12,124 nt of DNA from an uncultured Clostridia bacterium (GCA_947304365.1 CAMZAY010000011.1:1-12124), one strand, 5' to 3'. Positions 1-6,989 are shown, counted from the stretch's first letter. Notes: generated from the sequence alone by a model not told the origin. A program made the numbers and translations.

Positions 1-39
1 GCAGGGGATCAAAGATAACGCGGTAGGGGGACCGTCAGT

Positions 40-798
40 ATGGAAAAGAATTTTACAGTCAGCTCGAACGGCGTCAGCATAAGCTGCAAGCTCTATGCCG
101 GGGAGCTTTCCGATGTGAAGAGCGTCGTGCTGTTCGGGCACGGCTTTGGCGGCAGCAAGGACAATAAGGCGGCGGAAAAGCTTGCAAAGCGCCTGATCTC
201 AAAGAACAAGGGCGTCGTCCTTATCATATTCAACTGGCCATGCCACGGCGACGACGTAAGGAAGACCCTCCGCCTTGACGACTGCGGTCGGTACCTTGAG
301 GAGATGCTCGCCTACGTCGGCTCGGCGTACCCCGACGCGGAGCTTTACGGCTCGGCGACGAGCTTCGGCGGCTATCTGTATCTGAAGTATATCTCGGAGC
401 ATGGGAGCCCCTTCAAAAAGCTCTGCCTGCGCTGTCCCGCGGTCGATATGTATGACGTGCTGACCCAAAACATATTGACGGAGGACGATATTAAAAAGCT
501 TGAAAAGTCCAAGCCGGTGCTCGTCGGCTTCGACAGCAAGATAAGGATCGACAAAGCCTTTCTCGACAGCCTAAAGGAAGCCGATATAACCGAAAGGGAG
601 TTTATCGACTGGGCGGAGGACATACTCATAATACACGGCTCCCGGGACGAGGTAGTGCCGTTCGGCGCAGTAAGGGATTTTGCGGACGCGAATATTATCG
701 AGTTCGATCCCGTAGAGGGAGCGGATCATAAATTCCACGATCCCGTTAAGATGGATCATGTACTTAAGCGGTTCGCCGCGTTCTTCGGAATGAAGTGA
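40..798 (+). CDS. alpha/beta hydrolase family protein
   Basis: This 252-residue protein has the layout of a small cytoplasmic alpha/beta hydrolase (serine hydrolase/esterase type). An oxyanion-region motif HGFGG lies at residues 34-38. The nucleophile elbow is A-T-S-F-G-G with the presumed nucleophile Ser108. The acid is probably Asp203 in HGSRDEVVP, and the base is His230 in GADHKFH. No signal peptide or membrane segment is visible, so it should be cytosolic. The ATG at 40 follows a G-rich Shine-Dalgarno (AGGGGG, 25-30) at a spacing of nine. The elbow has Ala where the usual G-x-S-x-G has its first Gly, a tolerated variant. The substrate cannot be told from sequence. The acetyltransferase gene follows after 25 bases and is probably co-transcribed. 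The family call is firm, the exact activity is open. Confidence 0.88.
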   Translation: MEKNFTVSSNGVSISCKLYAGELSDVKSVVLFGHGFGGSKDNKAAEKLAKRLISKNKGVVLIIFNWPCHGDDVRKTLRLDDCGRYLEEMLAYVGSAYPDAELYGSATSFGGYLYLKYISEHGSPFKKLCLRCPAVDMYDVLTQNILTEDDIKKLEKSKPVLVGFDSKIRIDKAFLDSLKEADITEREFIDWAEDILIIHGSRDEVVPFGAVRDFADANIIEFDPVEGADHKFHDPVKMDHVLKRFAAFFGMK

Positions 799-823
799 AC
801 GCCGGCCCGCGCAGGAGGAGCAT

Positions 824-1225
824 ATGGAGATAAGGGATTATTCGGAATACTCGGAGGAGGAGATACTTCGCCTTTATTCATCGGCGGGCTGGTCGGCGTA
901 TCTCAAGGATACGGCGGCGCTCAAAAGGGGCTTTGAAAACTCCCTTGCCGTGCTCGCCGCATACGAGGACGGCAGGCTTGCAGGCGTCATCCGCGCCGTG
1001 GGCGACGGAGCGACGATCGTATTCATACAGGACCTGCTCGTGTTCCCCGAAATGCGCCGCCGCGGTATAGGCTCCGCGCTCGTAAGGGCGCTCGTCGGGC
1101 GGTTCCCGTCCGTGCGTCAGATAGAGCTTGCGGCGGACGATACTCCAGAGCTTGCGGCGTTTTACAAGTCCCTCGGCTTTAAAGAGCTTTCGCGGATAGG
1201 CTGCGCCGGATACATGAAGTGCTGA
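824..1225 (+). CDS. GNAT family N-acetyltransferase
   Basis: This 133-residue protein is a single-domain GNAT acetyltransferase, which would transfer acetyl from acetyl-CoA to an amine. The acetyl-CoA pyrophosphate-binding loop R-R-R-G-I-G is at residues 78-83, directly after a beta strand (IQDLLVFPEM), which is motif A of the family. The C-terminal A-x-F-Y-K-S-L-G-F segment is the usual motif B ending. The length is normal for a minimal GNAT domain. The start is the ATG at 824, with AGGAGG at 813-818 five bases upstream. It sits behind the hydrolase gene in a likely two-gene operon and is followed by a hairpin terminator. The acceptor substrate is unknown; small-molecule and protein acetylation are both possible. 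Confidence 0.9.
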   Translation: MEIRDYSEYSEEEILRLYSSAGWSAYLKDTAALKRGFENSLAVLAAYEDGRLAGVIRAVGDGATIVFIQDLLVFPEMRRRGIGSALVRALVGRFPSVRQIELAADDTPELAAFYKSLGFKELSRIGCAGYMKC

Positions 1226-1237
1226 AATATACCTTTT

Positions 1238-1265
1238 ATCAAGCGGATTCCCGCTTGATTTTTTT
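1238..1265 (+). terminator. intrinsic terminator after the GNAT gene
   Basis: A perfect 9-bp stem (ATCAAGCGG, 1238-1246; CCGCTTGAT, 1251-1259) with a four-base loop is followed by an uninterrupted run of T to 1265. It lies 12 bases after the GNAT stop and closes the hydrolase-GNAT unit. It also argues against any start for the next gene upstream of this point. Confidence 0.9.
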
Positions 1266-1283
1266 GGGATTTGCTGTTATACT
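1255..1283 (+). promoter_or_regulatory. sigma-A type promoter for the thrE-like gene
   Basis: A -35 element TTGATT (1255-1260) and a -10 element TATACT (1278-1283) are separated by exactly 17 bases. The -10 is preceded by TG at 1275-1276, giving an extended -10 (TGTTATACT). The -35 element lies inside the 3' arm of the preceding terminator, so terminator and promoter physically overlap. Transcription would start near 1290, leaving a short leader before the GTG at 1315. Confidence 0.7.
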
Positions 1284-1314
1284 TTGTCCCCGTAAAATCG
1301 TAACGGAGGCGCCC

Positions 1315-2643
1315 GTGGGCAAAAAGAGATCAAATAAGGCGATCGCGCCGTCAAATACAGCGGAAGAGATGACCGAATTCGTCAGGGAAGAGAAGTTCCA
1401 TGAGGAACTGCTCGAGTTTTCCGTATCCCTTGCGGCAAAGCTGCAGGCATGCGGAGCGGAGACCTACCGCGTGGAGGAGACCATCTCCCGCGTGATAGAG
1501 GCTTACGGCGTAAAGAAGAACGATTCGTTCGTCATCCCCGGCTGTATAATGGCAAGCCTTGAGACCGACGACGGCAGGATCATTTCCAAGATCCGCCGCA
1601 TAAAGGGCAGCGACACCGTGCTCGACGGCATAGAGCGGTATTCCGCGCTCTGCCGCAGGATATGCGCCGAAAAGCCCCCCATCGGGGAAGCCCGCCGTAT
1701 GCTCAAGGAGACCGAGCACAGCGTGCGTCATTATGGCTCTTTGGTCTATTACTTTTCCGCATTCCTTATCGGCATCGGCTTCGGCATATTCTTCGGCGGC
1801 AAGCTTCTTGAAGCGGCGGCTGCGGGCGTGTGCGGCGTCGCCACGGCGCTGTCCCTGCGCTTCATGGGCAAGCTCAACGCCAACACCTTCTTCAAATCCT
1901 TCGTCTGCAGCTTCATACTTGCTTTCATCGCCAACGCGCTCGCCGCGGTCCGCTTCGGCAAAAACGCGGATATCGCCACCATCGGCGCGCTGATGATACT
2001 GGTTCCCGGCTTCCTCTTCACCAACAGCTTGAGGGATATCATCTACGGCGATACCATGAGCGGCGTGAACAGGCTCGTGCAGGTGCTTTTGATCGCGGCG
2101 GCGCTCGTGTTCGGCACCAGCGCGGCAGTAACCCTCGCAAGGGCGATATTCCCCTCCGTTGTGACGGGTCTTCAGCCAATAGCGCATCCGCTCGCCGTGC
2201 AGTGCCTCGCCGGGCTCATCGGCACGCTCGGCTTCGGCCTTATGTTCAACATTCACGGGCACGGCATACCGCTCGCCATGCTCGGCAGCGTGATCTCCTG
2301 GCTGGTCTGCAGCCTTATGATGCGCCTTGGCCTCAGCGAGCCGATGTGCTATCTCATCGCCGCCGCGGCCTCCTCGCTCTATGCAGAGATACTCGCAAGG
2401 ATCCGCAAATACCCCGCGACGAGCTACCTCCTCTGCGCGCTCGTCCCGCTCATACCCGGCGCGGGCATCTATTACACGATGGACTTCGTTCGCCGCGGCA
2501 TGGCGGCGGAGGCGTACTCGAAGGGCCTCGCAACGGCGTATATCGCCGGGGCAATGGCGATAGGCGTGCTGCTGATCTCCACCGTGTTCCGCATGTGGGG
2601 CGAGGGGAAGCGTAACCGCGCCGCAAGGAACGCGAAAAGGTAA
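1315..2643 (+). CDS. threonine/serine exporter, ThrE family (fused two-domain form)
   Basis: This 442-residue membrane protein matches the ThrE exporter family, which moves L-threonine and L-serine out of the cell. The N-terminal half is the DUF1212/ThrE_1 domain, with a soluble conserved start G-A-E-T-Y-R-V-E at residues 47-54. About five membrane segments follow from residue 142. The second half, from about residue 293, is the DUF3815/ThrE_2 domain with about five more segments and the signature V-P-L-I-P-G-A-G at 377-384. The two halves are separate proteins in many Bacillota but fused here, as in Corynebacterium ThrE. I chose GTG at 1315 because GGAGG (1305-1309) sits five bases upstream and a promoter and terminator lie just before it. 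The frame stays open to an ATG at 1219, but that would start before the terminator. It is a monocistronic unit. Transport direction and substrate are inferred from the family. Confidence 0.88.
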   Translation: MGKKRSNKAIAPSNTAEEMTEFVREEKFHEELLEFSVSLAAKLQACGAETYRVEETISRVIEAYGVKKNDSFVIPGCIMASLETDDGRIISKIRRIKGSDTVLDGIERYSALCRRICAEKPPIGEARRMLKETEHSVRHYGSLVYYFSAFLIGIGFGIFFGGKLLEAAAAGVCGVATALSLRFMGKLNANTFFKSFVCSFILAFIANALAAVRFGKNADIATIGALMILVPGFLFTNSLRDIIYGDTMSGVNRLVQVLLIAAALVFGTSAAVTLARAIFPSVVTGLQPIAHPLAVQCLAGLIGTLGFGLMFNIHGHGIPLAMLGSVISWLVCSLMMRLGLSEPMCYLIAAAASSLYAEILARIRKYPATSYLLCALVPLIPGAGIYYTMDFVRRGMAAEAYSKGLATAYIAGAMAIGVLLISTVFRMWGEGKRNRAARNAKR

Positions 2644-2656
2644 ATACTGCGATAGA

Positions 2657-2686
2657 CCCGTCCCCGAAAAGGGACGGGCTTTTTTT
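2657..2686 (+). terminator. intrinsic terminator after the thrE-like gene
   Basis: An 8-bp GC-rich stem (CCCGTCCC, 2657-2664; GGGACGGG, 2671-2678) with a six-base loop is followed by C and seven T (2680-2686). It lies 13 bases after the exporter stop and isolates that gene from the next operon. Confidence 0.93.
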
Positions 2687-2713
2687 GCGCAGACCCCCCG
2701 CGCAATAATATCC

Positions 2714-2742
2714 TTGCAAAACGGGGCGGTTTTAAGTACAAT
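2714..2742 (+). promoter_or_regulatory. sigma-A type promoter for the GTPase-NYN / ylmH operon
   Basis: A -35 element TTGCAA (2714-2719) and a -10 element TACAAT (2737-2742) are spaced by 17 bases in the gap between the upstream terminator and the TTG start at 2778. The predicted leader is about 28 bases, just enough for the GGAGG at 2768-2772. No riboswitch-sized leader is possible if this promoter is used. Confidence 0.65.
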
Positions 2743-2777
2743 ATAAACGTAAAAAACTGTGCAAAACGGAGGCATGT

Positions 2778-5366
2778 TTGGAAAGGCTCGTAATCGGTAT
2801 GCTGGCGCATGTCGACGCCGGCAAGACCACGTTATCCGAGGCGCTGCTCTTTAAGACCGGCGCCGTTCGGCGTCTGGGCCGTGTGGATCACGGGGACGCC
2901 TTTTTGGATACGCACGAGCTTGAGAAGGAGCGCGGCATCACAATCTTTTCCAAACAGGCGCAGATAACGCTCCCCGGCAAGAGCGTGACTCTGCTCGACA
3001 CCCCCGGTCACGTCGATTTTTCGGCGGAGGCGGAAAGGGTGCTCTCCGTGCTCGATTACGCCGTGCTCGTAGTCAGCGCGGCGGAGGGCGTAACGCCCCA
3101 TACGCGCACGCTGTGGCAGCTTTTGATGAAGCACCGCGTGCCCGTTTTCGTGTTCGTAAACAAGCTCGACCTGCCCTGCCCGTCGAAAAAAGCCCTGCTC
3201 GAGGGGCTTAAAAAGGGCCTTGGCGGTAGCTTTGCCGATTTCGGGGAGGAGAGCGCCGCTTTGAGCGAGAATATCGCCGCCTGCTCCGAAAGGCTGATGG
3301 AGGAGTATTTCGCAAAAGGCGCGCTTTCGGACGCCGCCGTAAGGGAGGCTGTCCGCCTTAGGCAGATCACCCCCGTGTATTTCGGCTCCGCGCTTAAGCT
3401 AAGCGGCGTCGACGCGCTTATTGACGGGCTTGCCCGCTTCACCGAAATGCGGGAATACCCGGGTCGCTTCGGCGCGCGCGTTTTCAAGATAAGCCGCATG
3501 GACGGCGCAAGGCTCACATTCATGAAGATCACCGGCGGCGCGCTTTATGCAAAGCAGCTGCTCACCAACCGTTCCGCCTCCACGCCCGAGGAAGAGGTGT
3601 GGGAGGAAAAGGCGGACGGCATACGCGTTTATTCCGGCGCAAGGTTCACGCCCGTAAAGCTTGCGGAGGCGGGCAGCGTCGTCGCCGTAACGGGGCTTAC
3701 CGCAACAAAGCCGGGGGAGGGGCTCGGCGTCGATCCCGGCGAAAACGGGCTCTATACCCGCCCCGTGCTCGAGTATTCCATGCTCCTTCCCGAGGGCGTA
3801 AACGCCTTCGACGCGTACCGCCGCATAGCGGAGCTTGCCGAGGAGGAGCCGGAGCTCAATATCGAATGGGACGAGGCGCATTCCGAGATACGCGCCCGCC
3901 TAATGGGCGAGGTGCAGTGCGAGGTGCTCTCGCGAATAATAAAGGAAAGGTTCGGTCTTGCCGTCACGTTCGGTCCCGGCTCGGTCATATATCGGGAGAC
4001 TGTCGCGAACAAGGCGGCGGGGATAGGGCATTTCGAGCCGCTCAGGCATTTTGCGCACGTCGAGCTTACCGTCGAGCCCGGCGCAAGGGGCAGCGGCATA
4101 GAGCTTGAGACCGACGTCGGCGAAAACGAGCTTGCCCGAAGCTGGCAAAGGCTTATACTCGGCTGTCTTGCGGAGAAAAAGCACCGCGGCGTGCTGACCG
4201 GCGCGCCGCTCACCGACGTAAAGATAACGCTTACCGGCGGCAGGGCGCATTTGAAGCATACCGAGGGCGGCGATTTCAGAAAGGCGTCCTCCCGCGCGGT
4301 CAGGAACGCGCTTATGTTCGCCCAAAGCGTGCTCCTCGAACCGTATTACGAATTCACGCTTACGCTTCCCGCCGACCAGATCGGCAGAGCGATGAACGAT
4401 ATCCGCCGCATGGAGGGCGAGTTCTCCGCGCCGGAGACCGACGGCGAGCTTGCCGTAATAAGGGGCTTCGCGCCCGTTTCCGAGATGCGCGATTATTATA
4501 AGTCCGTCGCCGCGTACACCCGCGGCAGGGGCTCTTTAAGGCTCGTTCCCGGGGAGTACCGTCCCTGCCATAACGCCGCCGAAGTCATACGCGCCGCCGC
4601 TTACGATCCCGAAGCGGATCTCAGGAACACCCCCGATTCCGTATTCTGCGCCGCGGGAGCGGGCTTCACCGTAAAATGGTTCGAGGTCGCCTCGTACATA
4701 AAACAGCATTCCGCCTCGCCCAACGCCAAGATGCCGACGAAGAAGCCTGTTTCTCCGAAGGACGAGGAGGAGGAGCTCCGCGCGATATTCGAGCGCACCT
4801 ACGGCGCCGTCGCGGGGACGAGCCTGCTTCCCCGAAAGAAGGAGACCGCGCGTGCGGAAAAGAGCGGGCCCGCCGCCGCAAAGCCCGAATTCCTGCTCGT
4901 GGACGGCTACAACGTGATATTTGCCTGGGACGCGCTCAAGAGCGTCGCCATGGAGAGCATCGATTCCGCGCGCGAGGCGCTGATCCGCATGATGATCAAT
5001 TTCAACGGCGTGCGGAAGACCTGCCTCATACTCGTGTTCGACGCGTACAAGGTCACGGGCGGCACGGAAAAGGTGGAGGAGGTCGGCGGGATCCACATCG
5101 TCTACACGCGGGAGAGCGAGATCGCGGACGTGTTCATAGAGCGCGCCGTACAGAAGCTCACCGATATGGAAAGGAACGTGCGCGTCGTCACCTCCGACGC
5201 GATGGAACAGCTCATTATAATGGGGCGCGGGGCGCTGCGCGTGCCCGCCTCCGCATTCCAAAAAGAGGTGGAGCTTGCGAACGACAGCCTCAAGGAGACC
5301 ATGCGCAGGCTCGAAACAGAGGGAAGGAGCGTGCTTCATCTGTGGCAGAAGATGGATCAAAGCTGA
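2778..5366 (+). CDS. EF-G/TetM-like ribosomal GTPase fused to a C-terminal NYN (YacP/Rae1-like) endoribonuclease domain
   Basis: This is an 862-residue, two-function protein. Residues 1 to about 655 form a translation-factor GTPase of the TetM/EF-G type: P-loop AHVDAGKTT (10-18), switch I R-G-I-T-I (52-56), DTPGH with catalytic His78 (74-78), NKLD (128-131), then domains II to V. A conserved F-C-A-A-G-A-G-F module (623-630) closes this part. A charged linker (about 655-704) contains IFERTYG (670-676). Residues 705 to about 835 are a NYN/PIN nuclease domain like YacP/Rae1, which cuts mRNA in the ribosomal A site. Likely acidic site residues are Asp709 (DGYN), Asp755 (VFDAY), Asp784 and Glu788 (IADVFIE) and Asp807 (TSD). 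The start is TTG 2778 with GGAGG at 2768-2772; the ATG at 2774 is out of frame. The tetracycline-clashing tip YYSPV of TetM is replaced by A-H-L-K-H (490-494), so resistance is unlikely. A role in mRNA cleavage or rescue on ribosomes is inference. ylmH overlaps the 3' end. Confidence 0.92.
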   Translation: MERLVIGMLAHVDAGKTTLSEALLFKTGAVRRLGRVDHGDAFLDTHELEKERGITIFSKQAQITLPGKSVTLLDTPGHVDFSAEAERVLSVLDYAVLVVSAAEGVTPHTRTLWQLLMKHRVPVFVFVNKLDLPCPSKKALLEGLKKGLGGSFADFGEESAALSENIAACSERLMEEYFAKGALSDAAVREAVRLRQITPVYFGSALKLSGVDALIDGLARFTEMREYPGRFGARVFKISRMDGARLTFMKITGGALYAKQLLTNRSASTPEEEVWEEKADGIRVYSGARFTPVKLAEAGSVVAVTGLTATKPGEGLGVDPGENGLYTRPVLEYSMLLPEGVNAFDAYRRIAELAEEEPELNIEWDEAHSEIRARLMGEVQCEVLSRIIKERFGLAVTFGPGSVIYRETVANKAAGIGHFEPLRHFAHVELTVEPGARGSGIELETDVGENELARSWQRLILGCLAEKKHRGVLTGAPLTDVKITLTGGRAHLKHTEGGDFRKASSRAVRNALMFAQSVLLEPYYEFTLTLPADQIGRAMNDIRRMEGEFSAPETDGELAVIRGFAPVSEMRDYYKSVAAYTRGRGSLRLVPGEYRPCHNAAEVIRAAAYDPEADLRNTPDSVFCAAGAGFTVKWFEVASYIKQHSASPNAKMPTKKPVSPKDEEEELRAIFERTYGAVAGTSLLPRKKETARAEKSGPAAAKPEFLLVDGYNVIFAWDALKSVAMESIDSAREALIRMMINFNGVRKTCLILVFDAYKVTGGTEKVEEVGGIHIVYTRESEIADVFIERAVQKLTDMERNVRVVTSDAMEQLIIMGRGALRVPASAFQKEVELANDSLKETMRRLETEGRSVLHLWQKMDQS

Positions 5367-6058
5367 AAAGAAGGCTTGCGGAGCTTGAAGAAAGAGCGTA
5401 TAATACCGGGGTGGCGTGCTCGAGCAGATTCCTTAATATCGCGGAGCAGAGCGAAGCGCGTGAAGCGATATTCGGTATAAGGCTCGAGGGCGGCTATGAG
5501 GGCGCGGAAAGGCGCATTGCCGTATTCGGCGAAACGGACGGGCTGCCCATCGCGTGCGTTAAGATAGCGCCGGTATCCATGAAATTCTCCGACGAGCTCA
5601 CCCATCGCGACTTTCTCGGCGCGCTGATGGGGCTCGGCATAAAGCGGGAGATGCTCGGCGATATCGTGCTCGCCGGCGGCGCGGGGTACCTGTTCTGCCT
5701 TGACGAGATCGCGCCCGTTATAATAAACGAGCTTACCGAGGTCAAACGTACGACCGTCCGCTGCGAATACTCCGCCCTCCCCGATGACGCCGCGAAAGAA
5801 GGGGAGGAGAAGAGCCTCGTCGTCTCTTCCGAAAGGCTCGACGCCGTGCTCGCCGCGGTCTACCGCCTCTCCCGGAGCGAGGCGAAGGAGTGCTGTGAAA
5901 AGGGCCTCGTCTACGTGGATTCGCGCCTTGTGACAAAGGCCGGCGCGGAGCTTGACGAGGGCGCCCGGGTAACGCTTCGCGGCAGGGGCAGGTTCACCTT
6001 CCTCGGCATTGAACGTGAAACCAAAAAAGGCAGGCTGCGCGTGCTCGTAAGGGTATAG
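5342..6058 (+). CDS. ylmH: YlmH-family S4-domain RNA-binding protein
   Basis: This 238-residue protein matches YlmH. The central RNA-binding domain carries the hallmark H-R-D-F-L-G-A-L-M-G-L-G-I starting at His88 and G-D-I at 106-108. The C-terminal S4 domain begins near residue 164 (E-R-L-D) and runs to about 228. In Bacillus subtilis YlmH belongs to the division-gene neighbourhood and has been linked to ribosome-associated quality control, where it binds obstructed 50S subunits. Here it instead overlaps the GTPase-NYN gene by 25 bases. The start is the least certain point. GTG 5342 is the only reasonable in-frame start near the expected N-terminus; its AGGAG (5325-5329) is 12 bases away, longer than usual, so translation may depend on coupling to the upstream gene. 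The reading frame is open much further upstream, but that stretch only shadows the GTPase gene. No terminator follows before the lipoprotein genes. Confidence 0.88.
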   Translation: MAEDGSKLKRRLAELEERAYNTGVACSSRFLNIAEQSEAREAIFGIRLEGGYEGAERRIAVFGETDGLPIACVKIAPVSMKFSDELTHRDFLGALMGLGIKREMLGDIVLAGGAGYLFCLDEIAPVIINELTEVKRTTVRCEYSALPDDAAKEGEEKSLVVSSERLDAVLAAVYRLSRSEAKECCEKGLVYVDSRLVTKAGAELDEGARVTLRGRGRFTFLGIERETKKGRLRVLVRV

Positions 6059-6077
6059 CGCGCCGGTATCATAAAAG

Positions 6078-6096
6078 GCCGCGTTAAAGGCGCGGC
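6078..6096 (+). other. small hairpin just upstream of the first lipoprotein ribosome binding site
   Basis: A 6-bp GC-only stem (GCCGCG, 6078-6083; CGCGGC, 6091-6096) with a seven-base loop ends five bases before the GGAGG at 6101-6105. There is no T run, so it is not an intrinsic terminator. It could mark an RNA processing point or affect translation of the lipoprotein gene. A possible -10 (TATCAT, 6067-6072) lies just before it but has no convincing -35. Confidence 0.4.
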
Positions 6097-6111
6097 GAAT
6101 GGAGGAACAGT

Positions 6112-6978
6112 TTGAAAAGAGTATTATCATTGGTTATGGCGTTTGTATTCGTGCTTATACTTGCCGGCTGTTCGGCAAAGCACGGCGACGTGATCGTCGA
6201 TATCGACGTACCGACCGAAGCCTCGGCCGCCACTCAGGAGCCGACTTTGGAGCCTTCTCAGGAGCCCACGCAGGAGCCTTCTCAGGAGCCTTCTCAGGAG
6301 CCCACTCAGGAACCCACGCAGGAGCCGACGCAGCAGCCCACCGACGCGCCCACCCAGCAGCCCACGCAGCAGCCGACCACGCCGCCCGTTCCCGGCGACG
6401 ATCAGGCGGTCTTTGACGACGCCGTGTTCATCGGCAACTCCATATTCGAGGGGCTTTACAGGTTCGGCATTATCACGCACGGCGTGTTTTTGACGAAGGT
6501 GGGTCTTAACGTCAACTCCTTCTACACCGATCCGCCTTCCTCCGGCGGCACCAAGCCCATATATGACGAGCTTGCCGGCGCGAATTACAAGAAGGTCATT
6601 ATCAACCTCGGCCTTAACGAGGTGGGCTGGCCCAGTCAGGAGACCTTCATCAGCCGCTACACCAATATCATCAACGATATCAAGACCCGTCTGCCCGGCG
6701 CAAAGGTCTACGTCGTGGCGATGACCCCCGTCACGAAGAAGTACTCGAACAGCACCGGCGCGGATAACGGCATCAACATAAAGAACATCAACCGCACCAA
6801 CGGCATGATAGAGTCGATGTGCGCTTCGACCGGCGCGATATTCGTGCCCAATCCTTCGGAGCTTTTCGATGCGGAGGGCTACCTTCCTGCAGAAGCCTCC
6901 TCGGACGGCGTGCATATGAATCTCCAGTACGACAGGATCTGGGCGGCGCATATCGCCGCATGGGTCAAGGCGAATTAA
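6112..6978 (+). CDS. SGNH/GDSL-type hydrolase lipoprotein with a Thr-Gln-Glu-Pro repeat linker
   Basis: This 288-residue exported lipoprotein starts with a type II signal peptide ending in the lipobox L-A-G-C, with the lipidated cysteine at residue 20. A linker of exactly 13 Thr/Ser-x-x-Pro tetrapeptides follows (residues 41-92). The catalytic domain (about 98-288) is an SGNH hydrolase: block I is I-G-N-S with nucleophile Ser110, block III is L-G-L-N-E with Gly167 and Asn169, and block V is D-G-V-H with Asp265 and His268. Such enzymes act on esters, often acetyl groups on surface polysaccharides. The substrate here is unknown. The start is TTG 6112, six bases after GGAGG (6101-6105). It would sit on the outer face of the membrane with the linker acting as a spacer through the wall. 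It follows ylmH by 53 bases with no clear terminator, so read-through from that operon is possible. Confidence 0.88.
   Translation: MKRVLSLVMAFVFVLILAGCSAKHGDVIVDIDVPTEASAATQEPTLEPSQEPTQEPSQEPSQEPTQEPTQEPTQQPTDAPTQQPTQQPTTPPVPGDDQAVFDDAVFIGNSIFEGLYRFGIITHGVFLTKVGLNVNSFYTDPPSSGGTKPIYDELAGANYKKVIINLGLNEVGWPSQETFISRYTNIINDIKTRLPGAKVYVVAMTPVTKKYSNSTGADNGINIKNINRTNGMIESMCASTGAIFVPNPSELFDAEGYLPAEASSDGVHMNLQYDRIWAAHIAAWVKAN
6232..6387 (+). repeat. 13 in-frame 12-base repeat units encoding T/S-x-x-P tetrapeptides
   Basis: The segment is 156 bases, exactly 13 units of 12 bases. The encoded units are mainly TQEP and SQEP, moving to TQQP and TDAP at the 3' end. Third-position changes between units show that the array is old enough to have drifted. 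Any gain or loss of a unit keeps the frame and only changes linker length. Confidence 0.9.
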
Positions 6979-6989
6979 ATATATCCTGC

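Noticed and set aside
1219..1314. Exporter start at ATG 1219
   Set aside because: It would overlap the GNAT stop and include the terminator and promoter in the coding region. GTG 1315 has a proper ribosome binding site.
1351..2775. Long minus-strand open frame (474 codons) opposite the exporter
   Set aside because: Its protein is rich in Arg, His, Ala and Glu without domain sense, and it mirrors the GC-biased codons of the plus gene. It is a shadow.
2774..2780. ATG at 2774 as start of the GTPase gene
   Set aside because: It is out of frame with the GTPase. TTG 2778 is in frame and well spaced from GGAGG.
2778..4760. Tetracycline resistance gene tet(M)-type
   Set aside because: The drug-site loop is replaced and a nuclease domain is fused at the C-terminus; similarity to TetM is only at family level.
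4676..5341. Upstream extension of the ylmH frame to a 460-residue protein
   Set aside because: The extra sequence overlaps the NYN domain in another frame, is Arg-rich and has no homology sense; YlmH is normally about 240-260 residues.
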